Shown here piece after piece: positions 1-12,342 of a stretch of 64,000 nucleotides of DNA; the stretch's first letter is position 1; every line of letters begins with the position of its first letter. The translations under genes and the position numbers were made by a program. The stretch is from Melampsora larici-populina 98AG31 (taxonomy: Eukaryota; Basidiomycota; Pucciniomycetes; Pucciniales; Melampsoraceae). The notes beneath the pieces were generated by a model that saw only the letters and a program-made list of their open reading frames with translations, did not search any database and was not told where the DNA came from. The stretch spans positions 3,594,019-3,658,018 of the forward strand of contig NW_006768766.1 of the NCBI RefSeq assembly GCF_000204055.1. The letters are read 5' to 3'.

Positions 1-2
1 AG

Positions 3-47
<45 letters not shown>
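1..47. repeat. poly-A run at window start
   Basis: After the first two bases the sequence is an uninterrupted run of about 45 A. It abuts a hAT transposase reading frame that has lost its N-terminal half, so it may be a homopolymer, an assembly edge, or a junction where other DNA joined the element. The sequence alone cannot decide. Confidence 0.8.
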
Positions 48-50
<3 letters not shown>

Positions 51-59
51 GCTCGCCCA

Positions 60-1134
60 AAGATTAGAACCCCAGCACGGCAGCTGCAGCGGTATCTCTG
101 TCAGGCTTCGAAAACAATTGCGTTCATGATCACATCTGATCAAGAAGGGTATTACGAAGGGATCACTATATCTCCCGATGAGTGGAAGGCAGTCGAGGCA
201 CTGAACAGTGTTCTCGAGGTACACATCAAGTTTCTTTTGCTCCAAGTAGGGAATATTGACTTTGTATCTCTCTTGGTCAATGTGTAGATTTTTCTTCGTT
301 CCACCAAGAAGATGGAAATAGACGGACCAACCGCGGGATCGGTGCTCTTCCAATACTCCACTGTAATCAGCTTATTGACCGCAAAGAAGACTGCGACACC
401 TCATCCAAGCATCTCATCAATGATAACCACGATGACTAGCAAGCTGCGACTGTACCAAACCGAAGCGTTACACTGCGACCCCATCATATTGGCAACCATA
501 CTCAACCCGAACTTCCGTCTCACTTTCTTCACCAAACAGTATCCTGAATACGCCATGAATGCTGAACGACTTTTTCGTCAGACACTCGGATCCCTTGAAG
601 AGCCACATGGCGAAGAGCAAGATGAAAATCTTGATTCTACACTTGGTCCGACTGAGGAGTCTGACCCATTTGAAGAGAAAGGTGCCTTCCATGCATCTGC
701 GGGTCTGAAACTCTCTGTCGATGACGAGATTGACCTTTACATGTCTGGTAAATACCCTTGTAAAGGCGATATATTGGAATGGTGGCGAGTAAGTCTTCCT
801 TCTTCCTAATACACACACTTACTGGTACTCAATCAATCTATCTTCTCAGTTCAATCAAAAGAACTTCCCAAAGCTCGCTAGGCTTGCGAGAGACTATTTC
901 TGTTGTGTTGGAACTTCTTGCGCTGTTGAGAGGACCTTCAGCACAGCAGCTCACATATGTACCACCAGTCGTGGTGGTCTAGTTTCACGAACGATCGAAC
1001 GCGCGGTAGGCGTCTGTCAGTGGCTCAAGCATGGTTTTTATCCAGGTGGTGAAATTGGAAAAGCTGTTGTGGCTGTAGACAAACTGGTGAAGACTTTGAA
1101 AAAGAACAAGAAAGCCCAAGACTCGAGCAAATGA
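60..1134 (+). CDS. hAT-family transposase, C-terminal part (5' truncated)
   Basis: DDE transposase of the hAT superfamily (DNA cut-and-paste transposition, nuclear); only the C-terminal half is present. Three exons join in frame: about 60-218, 288-788 and 850-1134, with introns 219-287 (GTACAC..TAG) and 789-849 (GTAAGT..CAG). The end carries the hAT C-terminal dimerisation signature: EWWR, then FPKLARLARDYFCC and CAVERTFSTAA, residues that recur across hAT transposases. An open frame upstream of the first ATG at 126 also looks hAT-like, so this ATG is probably not the true start; the catalytic N-terminal region is absent or left of the window. No stop or frameshift is visible in what remains. 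The CTGCGC-rich DNA following it could be the element's 3' subterminal region. Family assignment is by motif recognition only. Confidence 0.85.
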
Positions 1135-1370
1135 ATGCTCGGCCATCTTTGGCCTCTTTCTGCTCTCATTCTTAATTGCTTTTGATCATTGTTTTATTTT
1201 CGTAACGTTCTTTAAAACCCTTTTAATCTTCTAATCGATTTAAACTTTTCAATGTTCCAATTCAAATCAAAAATGATCTTCTACGTACTCCGCTTCAAAC
1301 TGTTCTATTCCGCTGTAAGCTCATCAGATTCGGAACTCCCAAAAATCTGATTGTCCCCATTTTACAATAC

Positions 1371-1615
1371 CTCGCTCTACCTCGCTCTACCTCGCTCTTG
1401 TGAATCTTGGCCTACCTACCGCAGTTTTGAGGTTACTGCGCTGTGCTGAACTGCACCTTTGCCCACCGCTGGGGTTATCGTTTCTTTTGTCACTGCGCCC
1501 TCAGCGCTGCGCAGCGACAGAGCATGTTTTCAAAAGTTTGGACGCTGCGCAGTTTAGCCCACTCTGCGCGGTTCTGCGCTGAAGTCAGGTGTTGATCTAG
1601 ACCTCCCACTGCGAA
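1371..1615. repeat. CTGCGC-rich segment, possible hAT 3' subterminal repeats
   Basis: Three tandem copies of CTCGCTCTAC (1371-1399) are followed by GC-rich DNA in which CTGCGC or its complement recurs at least eight times before about 1615. It lies between the hAT transposase stop and the abrupt start of P4-ATPase homology at about 1614. hAT transposases are known to bind clustered short subterminal repeats, so this may be the element's 3' end; that role is inferred. No clear TIR was pinned down. Confidence 0.4.
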
Positions 1616-4600
1616 TTCGAATTATACATCTCGAAAATCGTTTTTAGAATCTAAATTACCTCCATCACCTATTGTACCTGATTTAGATCCACCTTCTCCA
1701 TTAGCTACTGATTCAGGTGAAGATGAACATACTCAAAATTTAAAAGAATTAGAAGATTCGCCTGCAACTGATTTTAAAAAGAAAAATTTCAAGAGACACT
1801 CCAAGAATGGTACTGGTCCTTTATTCTTGAATCAAAGAAGATCAATTTATGTATGTGTATTGGTCTTACCTACTGGTCAAATCGATCGAAATGGTGATCC
1901 ATTAGCTAAATATGTTAGAAATAAAGTCAGAACTACTAAATATACAATCATTTCAATCTTACCAAAGGTGTGTCATTCTTTCAATCTCTAAACTAATTTT
2001 TCAATTAAACTAATATTTCTTTCAATTTCAATGTTCTTTACAGGATCTCTTTGAACAATTCCGAAACGTCATCTTTTTCCTAGTCTTAGTCATCTTTCAA
2101 AACTTCCCCTTCTTTGGAGCCGCAACACCACAAGTGGCAATGTTACCATTACTATTCATTTTATGTGTAACAGGAGCCAATGATTGTTTTGAAGATTATC
2201 AAAGATATATGTTAGATAACAGTGTGAATAATTCACCGTGTACAAGATTAGGAGATTGGCGAAATGTTAATGTACGTAGATCAGGTGGAGGATCATGGTG
2301 GGAGAATTTAGATTGGCCATGGGAAGCACATGATGTAGATCAACATGCCGATTCATCAAGTCAATATCGTAGTAAGGTGACTAAAGGAGTTCGAAAGTTA
2401 CGGGAAAGGGAAAAAGGTACTTTTAATACGGATTTTTTAAGAGAATTGAATGACAAAAATCAAGTAGGAGATCAAGACGATTCAGATTCAGATGATGGAA
2501 ATCAAGGAGGTCAAAGTAGTTTTAATCCAAGTAGATCTGTACTTGATGCGGCTCTAATATTGGATCCGAACCACCTATGACACCTCAAGCTACTTCATCA
2601 ATCCAATCCAGAGGAAGAAAATCATCATCAGAAGTCGTCGATTATTCAACCCCCACCTCAGGAACAACTAAATGGGAAAGAACGCTATGGAAAAAATTAG
2701 AAGTAGGAGATATAGTTTTATTAAGAGAAGATGAAGCAATACCAGCCATTTAGTGATCTTATCATCTTCAGATCCAGATGGACAATGTTTTGTAGAAACG
2801 AAGAATTTAGATGGAGAAACGAATTTGAAACCACGTAAATCGATTAAATCCACTAAATTGATCTCAAATGAAGAAGATTTAGAACACGCTCATTTCTTAA
2901 TTGCTTCAGAACCACCTAATGCGAATCTGTATGCATATAATGCTACATTAAAGTATTGGACTCAAGACGAACGTGAAGGACGTGAACATCCAGTAACTGA
3001 AGGACGTAAACTTGAAAAAGGATCTGAGAAAAGAGAAGTGATTGGGGTTAATGAGATGTTATTGAGAGGTTGTACTTTGAGAAATACTCAACGGGTTATG
3101 GGTTTAGTGGTCTTTACTGGTAAAGATACTAAAATCATGTTAGATCAAGGTTAGCAGACTTTTCTTTGGAATTCAACATTCTAAATGATACTGATTTTTT
3201 CTGAATTTTTCATAGGTGATACTCCTTCCAAGAAAGCCAAAATCTCAGATGAAACCAATTATGCTGTGATCATCAATTTCGTCATCTTGGTTTTACTCTG
3301 TGCTATCAATGCGATTGGAGATGGAATCTATTCAGGTAATACGTCAACTAGTCCTTATTATTATGAACAAAACGCAAGTATCTTTTTGATTGCTACATTA
3401 GATGCATTGGTCACTTTCGGGTTCGTCTCTTTTTCTTTTGGCTTCTGGTTCAAGTTGAATATTGATTTGATCTTTTTGAGCATCTCACAGTGCAGCTTTG
3501 ATTCTGTTTCAATCAATTGTACCCATCTCATTGGTCATCACTCTTGAATTTGTTCGAACGATCGAAGCTTTGACGATTTTCAGAGATATCGAAATGTACT
3601 ATGAACCCTCGAATTGTCCAGCTGAACCTAAATCATCGAATCTTTCAGATGATCTAGGTCAAATCAAATATATCTTTAGTGATTAGACAGGCACTTTAAC
3701 TCAAAACGTCATGGAATTTCAACGTTGTTTGATTTCAGGTATTGCTTATGGAGAAGGCGTTACTGATGTGATGAGAGGAGCAGCTAAAAGAGGGGCTGAT
3801 CATGATCCATCTGCATTAGATGATCCGACTTTAGCTGCTACTCATTTAGCTGAATCTGAACTAAGGATGATTGATTTGATGAATCGACATTTTCGACATC
3901 GATATTTAAATTCCAAAAGTCTTACCTTGATCTCACCAGGATTAGTGGAAGATATGTTCAATGAAGATCTTGAATCAGAAGAACATCGGATTAGAATGAT
4001 TGAATTTTGGACTTCACTTGCTTTATGTCATGATGTGAACGCAGGTAAAAGTGAAGGTAAAATCGAATATAAAGCTGAAAGTCCAGGTGAAGCAGCCTTA
4101 GTAGCAGCAGCAAGAGATTTAGGATTTGTGTTTGTGAAGAAATTAGGTGACCAATTATATTTAGAAATCTTGGGCGTCAAACAAAAGTATCAACTTTTGA
4201 AGATTATCGAATTCAATAGTTCTAGAAAACAAATGAGTCGTTTGGTTAGATGTCCGAATGGAAAAATCAAATTGATCTGTAAAGGTGCTGATAGTATTAT
4301 TATGGCAAGATTAAGATCAGATCATGAGTTAGAATATGAAAATCGAATGAATGCCAAGTTTTATAATGAAAAACAGAAAAAGAAGAATGGAAAACATTCA
4401 CAACAACAACAACAACAACCGATTAGAAGACTCAATCTAGATCTGAAAGTGTCAAAATGACAGCAGTAGTAGAAACAATCCAAGTGATTACCCTTTTGAA
4501 TAGAACGACTTCATCCGATCCGATGACAACACCTTTACCTACTGGGATTGGAGAAAGGATTAGATTAGATACTGGATTCGAATCACCACCCCCATCACAT

Positions 4601-4741
4601 ATTCGAACTCGAACTAGATCATGGACAGAAGAATCGACGAATCAAGACCAATCATGTCGGATTTGTTTACCTAATCGGGGCTCGGGTTCCTCACCTCATT
4701 ATCATGAATGGTTTGCAGCTTCGGATCCTCAATTCGGATGA
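1614..4741 (+). pseudogene. P4-ATPase (DNF-type phospholipid flippase) pseudogene
   Basis: Remnant of a DNF1/DNF2-like aminophospholipid flippase (P4-ATPase; moves lipids to the cytosolic leaflet of plasma membrane and Golgi). Family landmarks appear in order: RRSIY, NKVRTTKYT, the first membrane hairpin near 2050-2200, LDGETNLK (about 2800), GDTPSKKAKI, FSD-stop-TGTLTQN (3675-3700), the ESPGEAALV nucleotide-domain segment, FNSSRKQMSRLVR and KGADSII. Introns 1968-2043, 3150-3215 and 3421-3490 still have GT/AG ends. Defects: the 5' end is missing; the frame shifts near 2550; about one base is missing at 2747/2748 within the A-domain; TAG at 3684-3686 replaces the Lys of the phosphorylation motif; after about 4320 the hinge, the GDGxND segment and the last six membrane helices are deleted, and a Gln-rich tail follows. 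The host presumably keeps an intact copy elsewhere. Confidence 0.92.
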
Positions 4742-4849
4742 TCATCAAAACTCTTTAGGAATTAATGGACCTGATGATTTGGTTTCGAGTCTGATTAGTT
4801 TTAGAACCGCTAGCGAAGGTGGTGGGATTCATAGATCGGTTCATCGTTG

Positions 4850-5400
4850 ATATTTTACGTAATCTCCTTCTTTGAAATGGATTTCTAGATTTCTCGGCTG
4901 GAGTTTCTTTTTTCTTTTCTTTTTTTTGCATAGTGTTTTACTTTTACTTTTTTTTTGCTGAGAGCTAAATCTTGCAGCATTGTCTAGATATCCCCCTTTT
5001 TACTTAATTCCTTTTGTTCAAAGTATATAGAAAACCCTTTTTGTTTTCTTTTTTGTTGGATTTTTTCTCTGTTCTCTTTACATTTTTTTACTTCTTTTGT
5101 TTTGCAATTTTTTGAAGAAAGAAAAACATCTACAAAAACTCAATATTTATTTTTCCTTTTTCCTTTTTACTTTTACTATGCCTTTTGTCTGCTTCGGGTT
5201 TTAATTCTTTCCTAATTTTGTTTTTCTCCTTTGCATTCATACAATATCAATTTTTTGGATTTGTTTGAATATTTCTTTTTGTTTTCTGTTTTTCTGTTTT
5301 TTCCTTTTCTAACATTCATTTGATTCTCTCTTTTTTTTTCTATTTGCAATTGTCATTTTAAATAAACTCATGAATCATTTTGCTTACCCAACAGAGAGAG
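4850..5400. repeat. T-rich low-complexity DNA
   Basis: Long T and pyrimidine runs (TTTTTTC, TTTTCTTTT and similar) cover this interval, ending in a GAGA-rich patch at 5393-5420. No open frame or motif stands out. It may be decayed 3' flank of the flippase pseudogene. From here to 9400 I see only the weak entries listed separately. Confidence 0.6.
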
Positions 5401-6216
5401 AGAGAAACAGAGAGAAAAAGATACGTGAAGTAATGTTCTAAAATCACTTGTACAAAAAAACATTACCAGATGTGACTCTAACAAGTCTAAGGATGAATAT
5501 AAATACCGTGATTACTTTTATATTTCTCTTACATAATATCATTTGTGTATTGGATATTGTTTTGATCTTGATTTTGCCCAGGGAAAAGATAAAGTCCTTT
5601 ATATATAACAATTTTGAGTCTTTTTCTTTTGGTTCACTTTGAGACCTGATTCAAAAAATGCTTCAGATCATCTATCATTGGAATACATTAGTTCAAGATA
5701 TCTTTGTATATATTTTCTCAAGCATCTTGTGATCAATATGTAAAGGGCTCTTCAGTGACAGTTTTCATCAAAAGTAACTGCACTCAACTGATGGTGATGG
5801 CCATATAGCTTCTGGATTGGTACTTGTCCAAAATGTTTTTGTTGAGCTGCACTTGTAAAAGCAATTACACCTATTGCGGTATAACATAAGATATCTAATC
5901 AGTACTGTTACACATACGGCGGATATCGAGATTGAAAAAACCACCTTATATGCCCCATTTTTCCATCTAAAGAAGATAATGCAGATTGATCTTAAAGATG
6001 TGGTGTAGTCATTTCAAAGTGTAATTGAAGACATAGCAAGACAAACGAAACCTTCTCCAAGATCTTGGCCATTTCAATTGCAAGAGTCTCTCTTTCAGAT
6101 ATGTATAACAGATTATAGATTCCAAGCACCCACGACCAAACGAAGTGTAGTGCGAGCCATTTTGGTTAACTACTTTTCCTGACTCTGACATGGCTACCCT
6201 ATAATTAAACCCATGA

Positions 6217-6634
6217 TTAAATTGTAAATCTCCAAACTGGACTCATAGCTGATATCCAATGGCCATTGCCTGAACTCCAATTTCTGTCTAGACACATACG
6301 AGCTTTTGCTGCAAACATATTGAAGCTCATGTCAGATCCAGCCCAAACAAAACCATGATTGAATATTTGACATACCAAAATCTTTCCAGGTTTTGACCTT
6401 TTCATAGTTTGACTTCATCATTGTTGTTTGATCAAAGATAGCTTTGGAAAGTAGACGATCTGGTCCAGAGTCTTGATTTAATTTTTCATCCTCTGCTTGT
6501 GAATCAAAAGGGTAAACAGTTAAAACTGAACTAAAAGTATGAGGCTTGATTAAATGAAGATTTAAAGAGATTGATTTATGTATGCGGGCTTGTGTTAAGC
6601 TAAGAGAGATGGGTTCATCAAGACCAGTGCGCAC
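6217..6634 (-). CDS. possible spliced gene fragment, unknown function
   Basis: On the minus strand an open frame from 6634 (MRTGLDEPISL..) reaches a consensus donor GTATGTC at 6375, and a TTTGCAG acceptor ends at 6309. Joining the exons keeps the frame (..KTWKDF-AKARMCLDRNWSSG..) and ends at a TAA at 6217-6219. The good splice sites and maintained frame argue for a real or recently real exon pair. I do not recognise the protein; the region after the junction faintly recalls the segment following the F-box in some F-box proteins, but this is not firm. The true start is unknown. Confidence 0.3.
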
Positions 6635-6676
6635 ATATCCACAGCTAGACTTTGATGATAAGATGGAATCTATTCA

Positions 6677-6898
6677 TTATTTGGACCGGTTATATCTTGT
6701 TTGATGCGGTGGCCAGATCTCATGACTATGATGTTCTTGTGATGATTCTAAAGGTGATGGATGATAAGGTGTGGCCGATGTAACAAAGGGTGATAGGTAT
6801 GGTTCATAATGTGGATGATGATGTTGGTGTGGATGACGATGATGTTGTTGTTGTTGATGATGTTCTGAAATTGCAAAATTATGTTTATTGTGCGGCAA
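6677..6898 (-). CDS. short His/Gln-rich ORF, doubtful
   Basis: A 73-residue frame dominated by His, Gln and Pro, encoded by GATGATG/GTTGTT-like simple repeats on the plus strand. It could be an exon of the gene fragment just downstream on the same strand, but low-complexity DNA alone could give such a frame. No recognised domain. Confidence 0.15.
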   Translation of the reverse strand: MPHNKHNFAISEHHQQQQHHRHPHQHHHPHYEPYLSPFVTSATPYHPSPLESSQEHHSHEIWPPHQTRYNRSK

Positions 6899-7709
6899 TC
6901 AAAGGAAAGATATAGCGTTAGTGAAGATTTTGACTCTCGGTAACGATAAGCTGCTCAACAATGTGGACTAAAGGAAAACGAACCAACAAGGATTATTCTA
7001 GATGCCGGAAAGAAAACAAGAAAGATTGGTGTCATTGTAGTTGTGACAATATGCTTTCAATATTCGCATTCACTGCGTTGTCAGTGACAGCTGTTTGGCT
7101 TAACATAGGCATTGGGTAGGATCAGCGTGCCGGTGGAGGGCTTGAGAGACGCAAGATCACAAATCATACTCACAGGCCAATTGCTGACACCTGGATCCTA
7201 ACATCTAAACTTCTCAATCCTCGCTGGTTGAACCTGTATCAATCAAAGTCTCAAAAACTTTTCATTTTGTCGATCCTTCAAGTTTCTATTTATGTAATGA
7301 GCTCTTTAAGCTTTGATTTGATTCGAGACCATGTCGCAATCAAACCTTCTTGAATGGTTTCTACCAATGTTGATTGATTAAATTTACTTTTGATTCCATG
7401 ATTTGATCTCGATTTTGTTTTTTGAACTTGGTTGATTCGAATTCTTCAGATTTAAATCGGTTTGTTTTGCAGTTTGATTTGACGGATCCCCCATGGGTTC
7501 ATACAATCAGGGCAGGACCGCTCATCCCGGCTCATCTCAGCTCATCCTAGCTCATCACTGTTGATGAAGTTGGACGATGGCTCAGTGCACCTGAGGTCAA
7601 CGCCTGAGTCTGGCTGCTGGGGATGGGGCAAACTGGGCAGGCTCAGCGTACCAATTTGGGCCGGACAGAAATTTCACAGTTTTTTTGATGCTTTTGCGCA
7701 AGATCTTTG

Positions 7710-7729
7710 GGCCCCCGACGTCGGGGGCC
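7710..7729. repeat. perfect 20-bp GC-rich palindrome
   Basis: GGCCCCCGAC followed directly by GTCGGGGGCC is an exact palindrome. The surroundings (7500-7745) contain repeated GCTCATC units (7526-7560) and other GC-rich words unlike the neighbouring AT-rich DNA, which suggests part of a small mobile element. No TIR or TSD was resolved. Confidence 0.75.
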
Positions 7730-9402
7730 TTCTCCACGGGCACTGTGGCTAATTTTCATGTCCTCACTTCCTTTCATATCAAAAAGGAGATGACAAAGTC
7801 AAAAGAAACTGGCCAGCTTGTTTTCATGTTTGTCTTTCTCGATGTTTGATATTGTTATGATTATTGATATTGAGTATTGTTTAATCTCTATCATGAAACA
7901 CTTGTATGATGTATTGAGCTAAAGACAAGCAATAGCATTCATTATCTGGTTACCCTCCTTCCATTTTTTGCCTGGAGCTGATCAATTGGCTTCTCCACTC
8001 ATCATTTTTGCTTATTGAGCGCAATGACAAGTCTTTGGCCGAGAAATTAGTGTTGGCCTCAAAATATGCGTAGGGTTAGTCAACAGGTTTCTCTTTGAGA
8101 TAGGAGAGAAGTCTGATATTTGATGAACTCTTGGCAGGCGGCTCATCCTCTGAGCGAGTCTAAATCTCGTTCGACAAGGAATCTCGTTTACTCCCTTCGA
8201 CGACAGCTGATCAAAACACATTCAAGTATCGATTTTTTCATTCAAAAGAGTTGTATGACGACCCCCTGAAACGAGAGCGGAACATCAGAGCACACAAATG
8301 GGTTTTTGAATATTACGCGTGTTCTGCGCTCTGCTCGATCTTCATTAAAATTGATACATAGGACTTGCCTATTTGCCAAAGATAGTGAAATGAAACTGTA
8401 AAAGTGAACGTCCACTTGCACAGCAATTCAGGAGAAACTAGATCAGAGACTGCACAGGACTGCACACTATCAACACAAAGCAAACACCAACCCATGAAAT
8501 CTATGGCTATCAAAATGGCGTACGGCACCCGCACAAATCGAACAGAGCAACCCATTTGATCTACATATAACTATCAAATTGGCGTGCAGTGGCAACCATC
8601 GAGCGCCACTTCAATCGGGTGATTTTTCGTCCCTCTCGCGGCGTCCCTCGGATCTCGCGTTCACAAATATCAGCCGAGTCACAAATCAAGGTATATTTGG
8701 GGTCCTATCGTTCAGGGCTATTCGAAATTATCCTCAGAAGACTAATTTCCGAAGTTCCTGTTTTTTTTTCTATCTTTGACGGTCAAGGGTGCACCCAATG
8801 AAAGTCAGAATGTTTGTTGTAATTACAAATTACGCGGTCCGTGGCTTCTTAACTCTTGATAGTTGCCACTATATACCGAGACTCCAACACTCAAAACTGT
8901 TCGGTCCATGAACCTATTCACTTTCAAACCTATAAGAAATCAAACGCAGAAAGTCCACGGCTAATGTACACGGCATCATTGCAAGGCAGGAAGACTGAAA
9001 ATCTGGAATCGCAAATGTAGGATAGTGTTATTGAAGTAAATTCAGAGATCCATTTGGCCATGGACGTAGTCACTCATCAATCGAGTTCATGATCTAGATT
9101 TGATTTGCTTGAGTGTGAGTGTGAGTTGAGTCTGAGTTATTGTTCATTTTTCCGGGTTCAATCTTCAAAAATCTTTAAAAAAAATCCCTCCTTTCATCAT
9201 CATCGCAGTGTTGATCTTCCAAAAGATTTATAGTCTTGATAGAACTGTTTGAAGAATCGCATGAAAATGAAGCTATCTGATTTTAACCGTAAACAGTTGA
9301 CCGTCTCAAGTGGAATGAATTATAGTTGAGCTTTTCTTTTCGTTTGTTCGTAAGCTTTCAAGGTGTAATAAGTATTGAAATCCTGCTGCTTGAATTCTTT
9401 AA

Positions 9403-11282
9403 ATGACTGATCTCGATGAAGGTTATATTGATCAAGCGCCGCCAGCTGGTATAGATACGCGTGAAACTGTGCTTTGTTTCCATGGATTTGTATGTACAAA
9501 GATTCCTTTTAATTTATCTTTTTGGTTTTGGAAACTAAAGTGCTCATTTATCGGTCTTAACTTCGACAGCCTGATTTGTAAGTGATCAAACATCAGTATC
9601 ATTCATGATGGATTTATCTGACTTGGATCTGGCGCGATGTAAATAGCTCCTATGGATGGCGTTATCAAATCCAGGAGCTTACTCAACGAGGCTATAGAGT
9701 CATTGTTCCAGATCAAGCTGGGTGAGCTATTTTTTCCCTTTGAGATTTATCTATCCTTCAAACTCATTCTTTTGGTTTGGATAGATGTGGAGACACAGTG
9801 AGTGAATGTCGATCTTGACACTATCGGGGTGTGTAAGTTGTTGTGGCTCAAGTCTCGAATTCTTTGCCATGATGATGCAGGACAAACCAGTCGGTGAATT
9901 GAAATTCTACACCATCTTGGCTGCAGTCAATGCGGCCGTGGAGATTTTGAAGCATGAAAACATCAACGACCAAGTCGTCGTCCTCGGTCACGATTGGTCA
10001 GTATTTGTGTTATTTTGTAGGACCCTTTTGAATATAAAACCCTCCTCTCTAGATGATCATCGTAGCTGACTTTAGTTCTTGTGGTGAATAAAGGGGAGGT
10101 CTCATTGCCTGGAGGTTTTTACAGTACCGCAGTGCTCAAGTGAAGGCTATCGCAGTGTATGCTGATCTCATTTTTCTTTTCCCAAATGATCATCAAGCAG
10201 TTGATGACTTGTATGCATGTATCGTTAGGTTATGTACTCCGCCCTCTCCGGCAGGTCAGCAAGGACAAAAGGAACCCGACATTGATTTCATCATCTCAAG
10301 AATCCCAACCTTTGGGTATGTCACTTTTGCGTGATTGAAAAAATTCTTCTATAACCAGAGCTGACCCAGAGTGATATCCAGATATCAAAAATGGTTTCAA
10401 ACTCCTGAAGCCGATGCTACAATCGATCCGAACTCACGTGAATTCATGATGATGGCCTACTGGAATATCTGGTCTGGTGCTTGGAAGCCTGATGACGGTG
10501 TATGGTCTCACGAAGGAAACCTCGAAAAGATGATAAATGAAACCATTCCGAAGCTTCAAGCTGCCGATGTTCCCTCCAGCGTAAAACCCTCATCTCTAAC
10601 CAGTCAAAGAGCAAGAAAGAATCTAATCCGCTTTCAAAATTTTAATGGTCTTGCAACAGGAGCTCCAAGAGTACGTTGATACATTTACAAATGGTGGAAT
10701 GCGAGGTCCGCTTTCGTGGTACAAAGTACGTCGTTTCGTTAACATCAGCGCGCTTTGATTGCGATTACAAATTGATATCCCCTCTTAAATTTACAGACTC
10801 GAGTGTTGAATTTCCATGACGAAGTAGGTGAGTGAAAGTTAAGTGAAGTGATATCAACCGATACTAGACAAGGTTCTGACTACGTTCGGATACAGACAAT
10901 CATTTGCCTGTGACCTTCCCACCCAGGGTTCCCTGTCTAATGTTAGCAGCCACCAATGATGGAGCATTGCCACTCGAGATGTCCGATCCTGCCAAACTAG
11001 CACCTCTCTTCCCGGATAACAATTTAGAGAGAAAAGTGATGGAGAGTTCAGATCATTGGCTTTTACAGGTAACTTTCTAATACACATTTGTATGGATTTT
11101 GGTTGATTGAAACTGATAACGGAAATGAATCCATTAAAATGCGTTTTTAGGACCCCAGAATTCGTCACAAAGTAGTCAAGACTGTCGGGGATTGGGTTGA
11201 TGCTCGGTGTGGGCATCAAAAAACTTCTATGCATGTTGAAGCTCCAATCTCAGGAAAAGTCAATGTTTCTGTAGTAGCTTGA
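9403..11282 (+). CDS. epoxide hydrolase (alpha/beta-hydrolase fold), 12 exons
   Basis: Hydrolyses epoxides to diols by a two-step Asp-ester mechanism; probably cytosolic, as no signal peptide is visible. Exons: 9403-9489, 9570-9577, 9647-9721, 9785-9797, 9881-9996, 10094-10156, 10229-10315, 10382-10580, 10660-10725, 10797-10827, 10896-11068, 11151-11282; they join in frame to 349 aa. Motifs: oxyanion-hole HGFP, built across the 8-nt second exon; GCGDTDKP; the nucleophile elbow GHDWGG (catalytic Asp), split by intron 9997-10093; a cap with FGYQKWF (candidate epoxide-polarising Tyr); SWYKTRVLNFH; an acid-bearing strand LAATNDG; and catalytic His in SSDHWLLQ. Length and motif order match soluble epoxide hydrolases. 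The exact substrate (xenobiotic, lipid epoxide or other) cannot be told. ATG 9403 is the first in frame and sits about 40 residues before HGFP, which is usual. Confidence 0.9.
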
Positions 11283-12342
11283 GTACACAACACCATGATG
11301 AAATGCTGAAATGATATGTTTCAGGTGTTCAATTCTTCAACAAACAATGTCTTTCCACAGAATTTTCTTTCCAAAAGAGGCGCATCTCTCACAAATCATG
11401 TTCCTACGTTTTTGTATGTTGTCCTGGTATCAAAAATATATTTCTTTGAAGTTGTCTAATTTAAATCAAAGCTGTGAAATTTTTCCTGTGTAAGTAAGCT
11501 TACAGCTAGGATCACAAATGCAGGCGGACTCTTCAGATTAACACATAACTACTGGTGCACATACCAGTCATTGTTGTCTCCAATGATGCATACTATATTT
11601 ACAGATCCATTATGTTCTACTTGCAATCTGTTAATATTGTGGAAGGTTCAAATTGGTCAAAAAGTTTGTAAACTTTTATTTACTGTGGCCCCCAGCCCTT
11701 CAAACTTCAAGGATTTTTTTGTGTAGACACAATTGTGTCTTAGAGGTTCCTACAGAACCCCCCGTCCCGCGGTGACGTCGACGAGAATTCGCATATCAAT
11801 ATCAAGGATGACTAAGAGGAACTCGGTTTATCTTATAAAACACAAGTGATGATCTGGAGAAGACAATTCAGCAAGACGCAGTTATGTGCGCAAACGGACT
11901 AGTGTTGCAGTCATAGGTTGACCACTATCATTTTCTTCTAGCTAGCAGAGAGAAACAGAAGACACATTATAGACGTCGATCAAAAAAATTAGGGGTTGAT
12001 CTAGAAATGAGGCTATAGTGGTATGCATTAAGCAATGGAGATGATCCGATAATATCAGTATGCAACGATAACTAGATACAATCAATAGGCTAAGATATTG
12101 ACTGTTGTCTGCACATTGCATCTTTCACACACTCACTCTACTTGCCTAACAAAACGATACACTGAAGTTTAGAAGCGACGACATGATAAAACTGGCTGTA
12201 CATGCAGATAAGGAAGACAAGTAGCGAAAGTTCATGGTACTGTTGTGAAATGTTCAGCTGTGGAACTAGAAGAAGTTTATGAAACGAGATACGACAAAAG
12301 AAATTTGAAGAAAAAAATCATCACTGCACAAAAGAATTATCA
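11283..12342. other. intergenic, no gene recognised
   Basis: DNA between the convergent epoxide hydrolase and PDK genes, so it holds both 3' ends. Short frames only. A GC-rich patch near 11750-11785 stands out in composition, but no motif or repeat could be named. Confidence 0.5.

Noticed and set aside
10854..11234. 126-codon minus ORF over the epoxide hydrolase 3' exons
   Set aside because: It is the antisense shadow of coding exons carrying the catalytic His and acid motifs.
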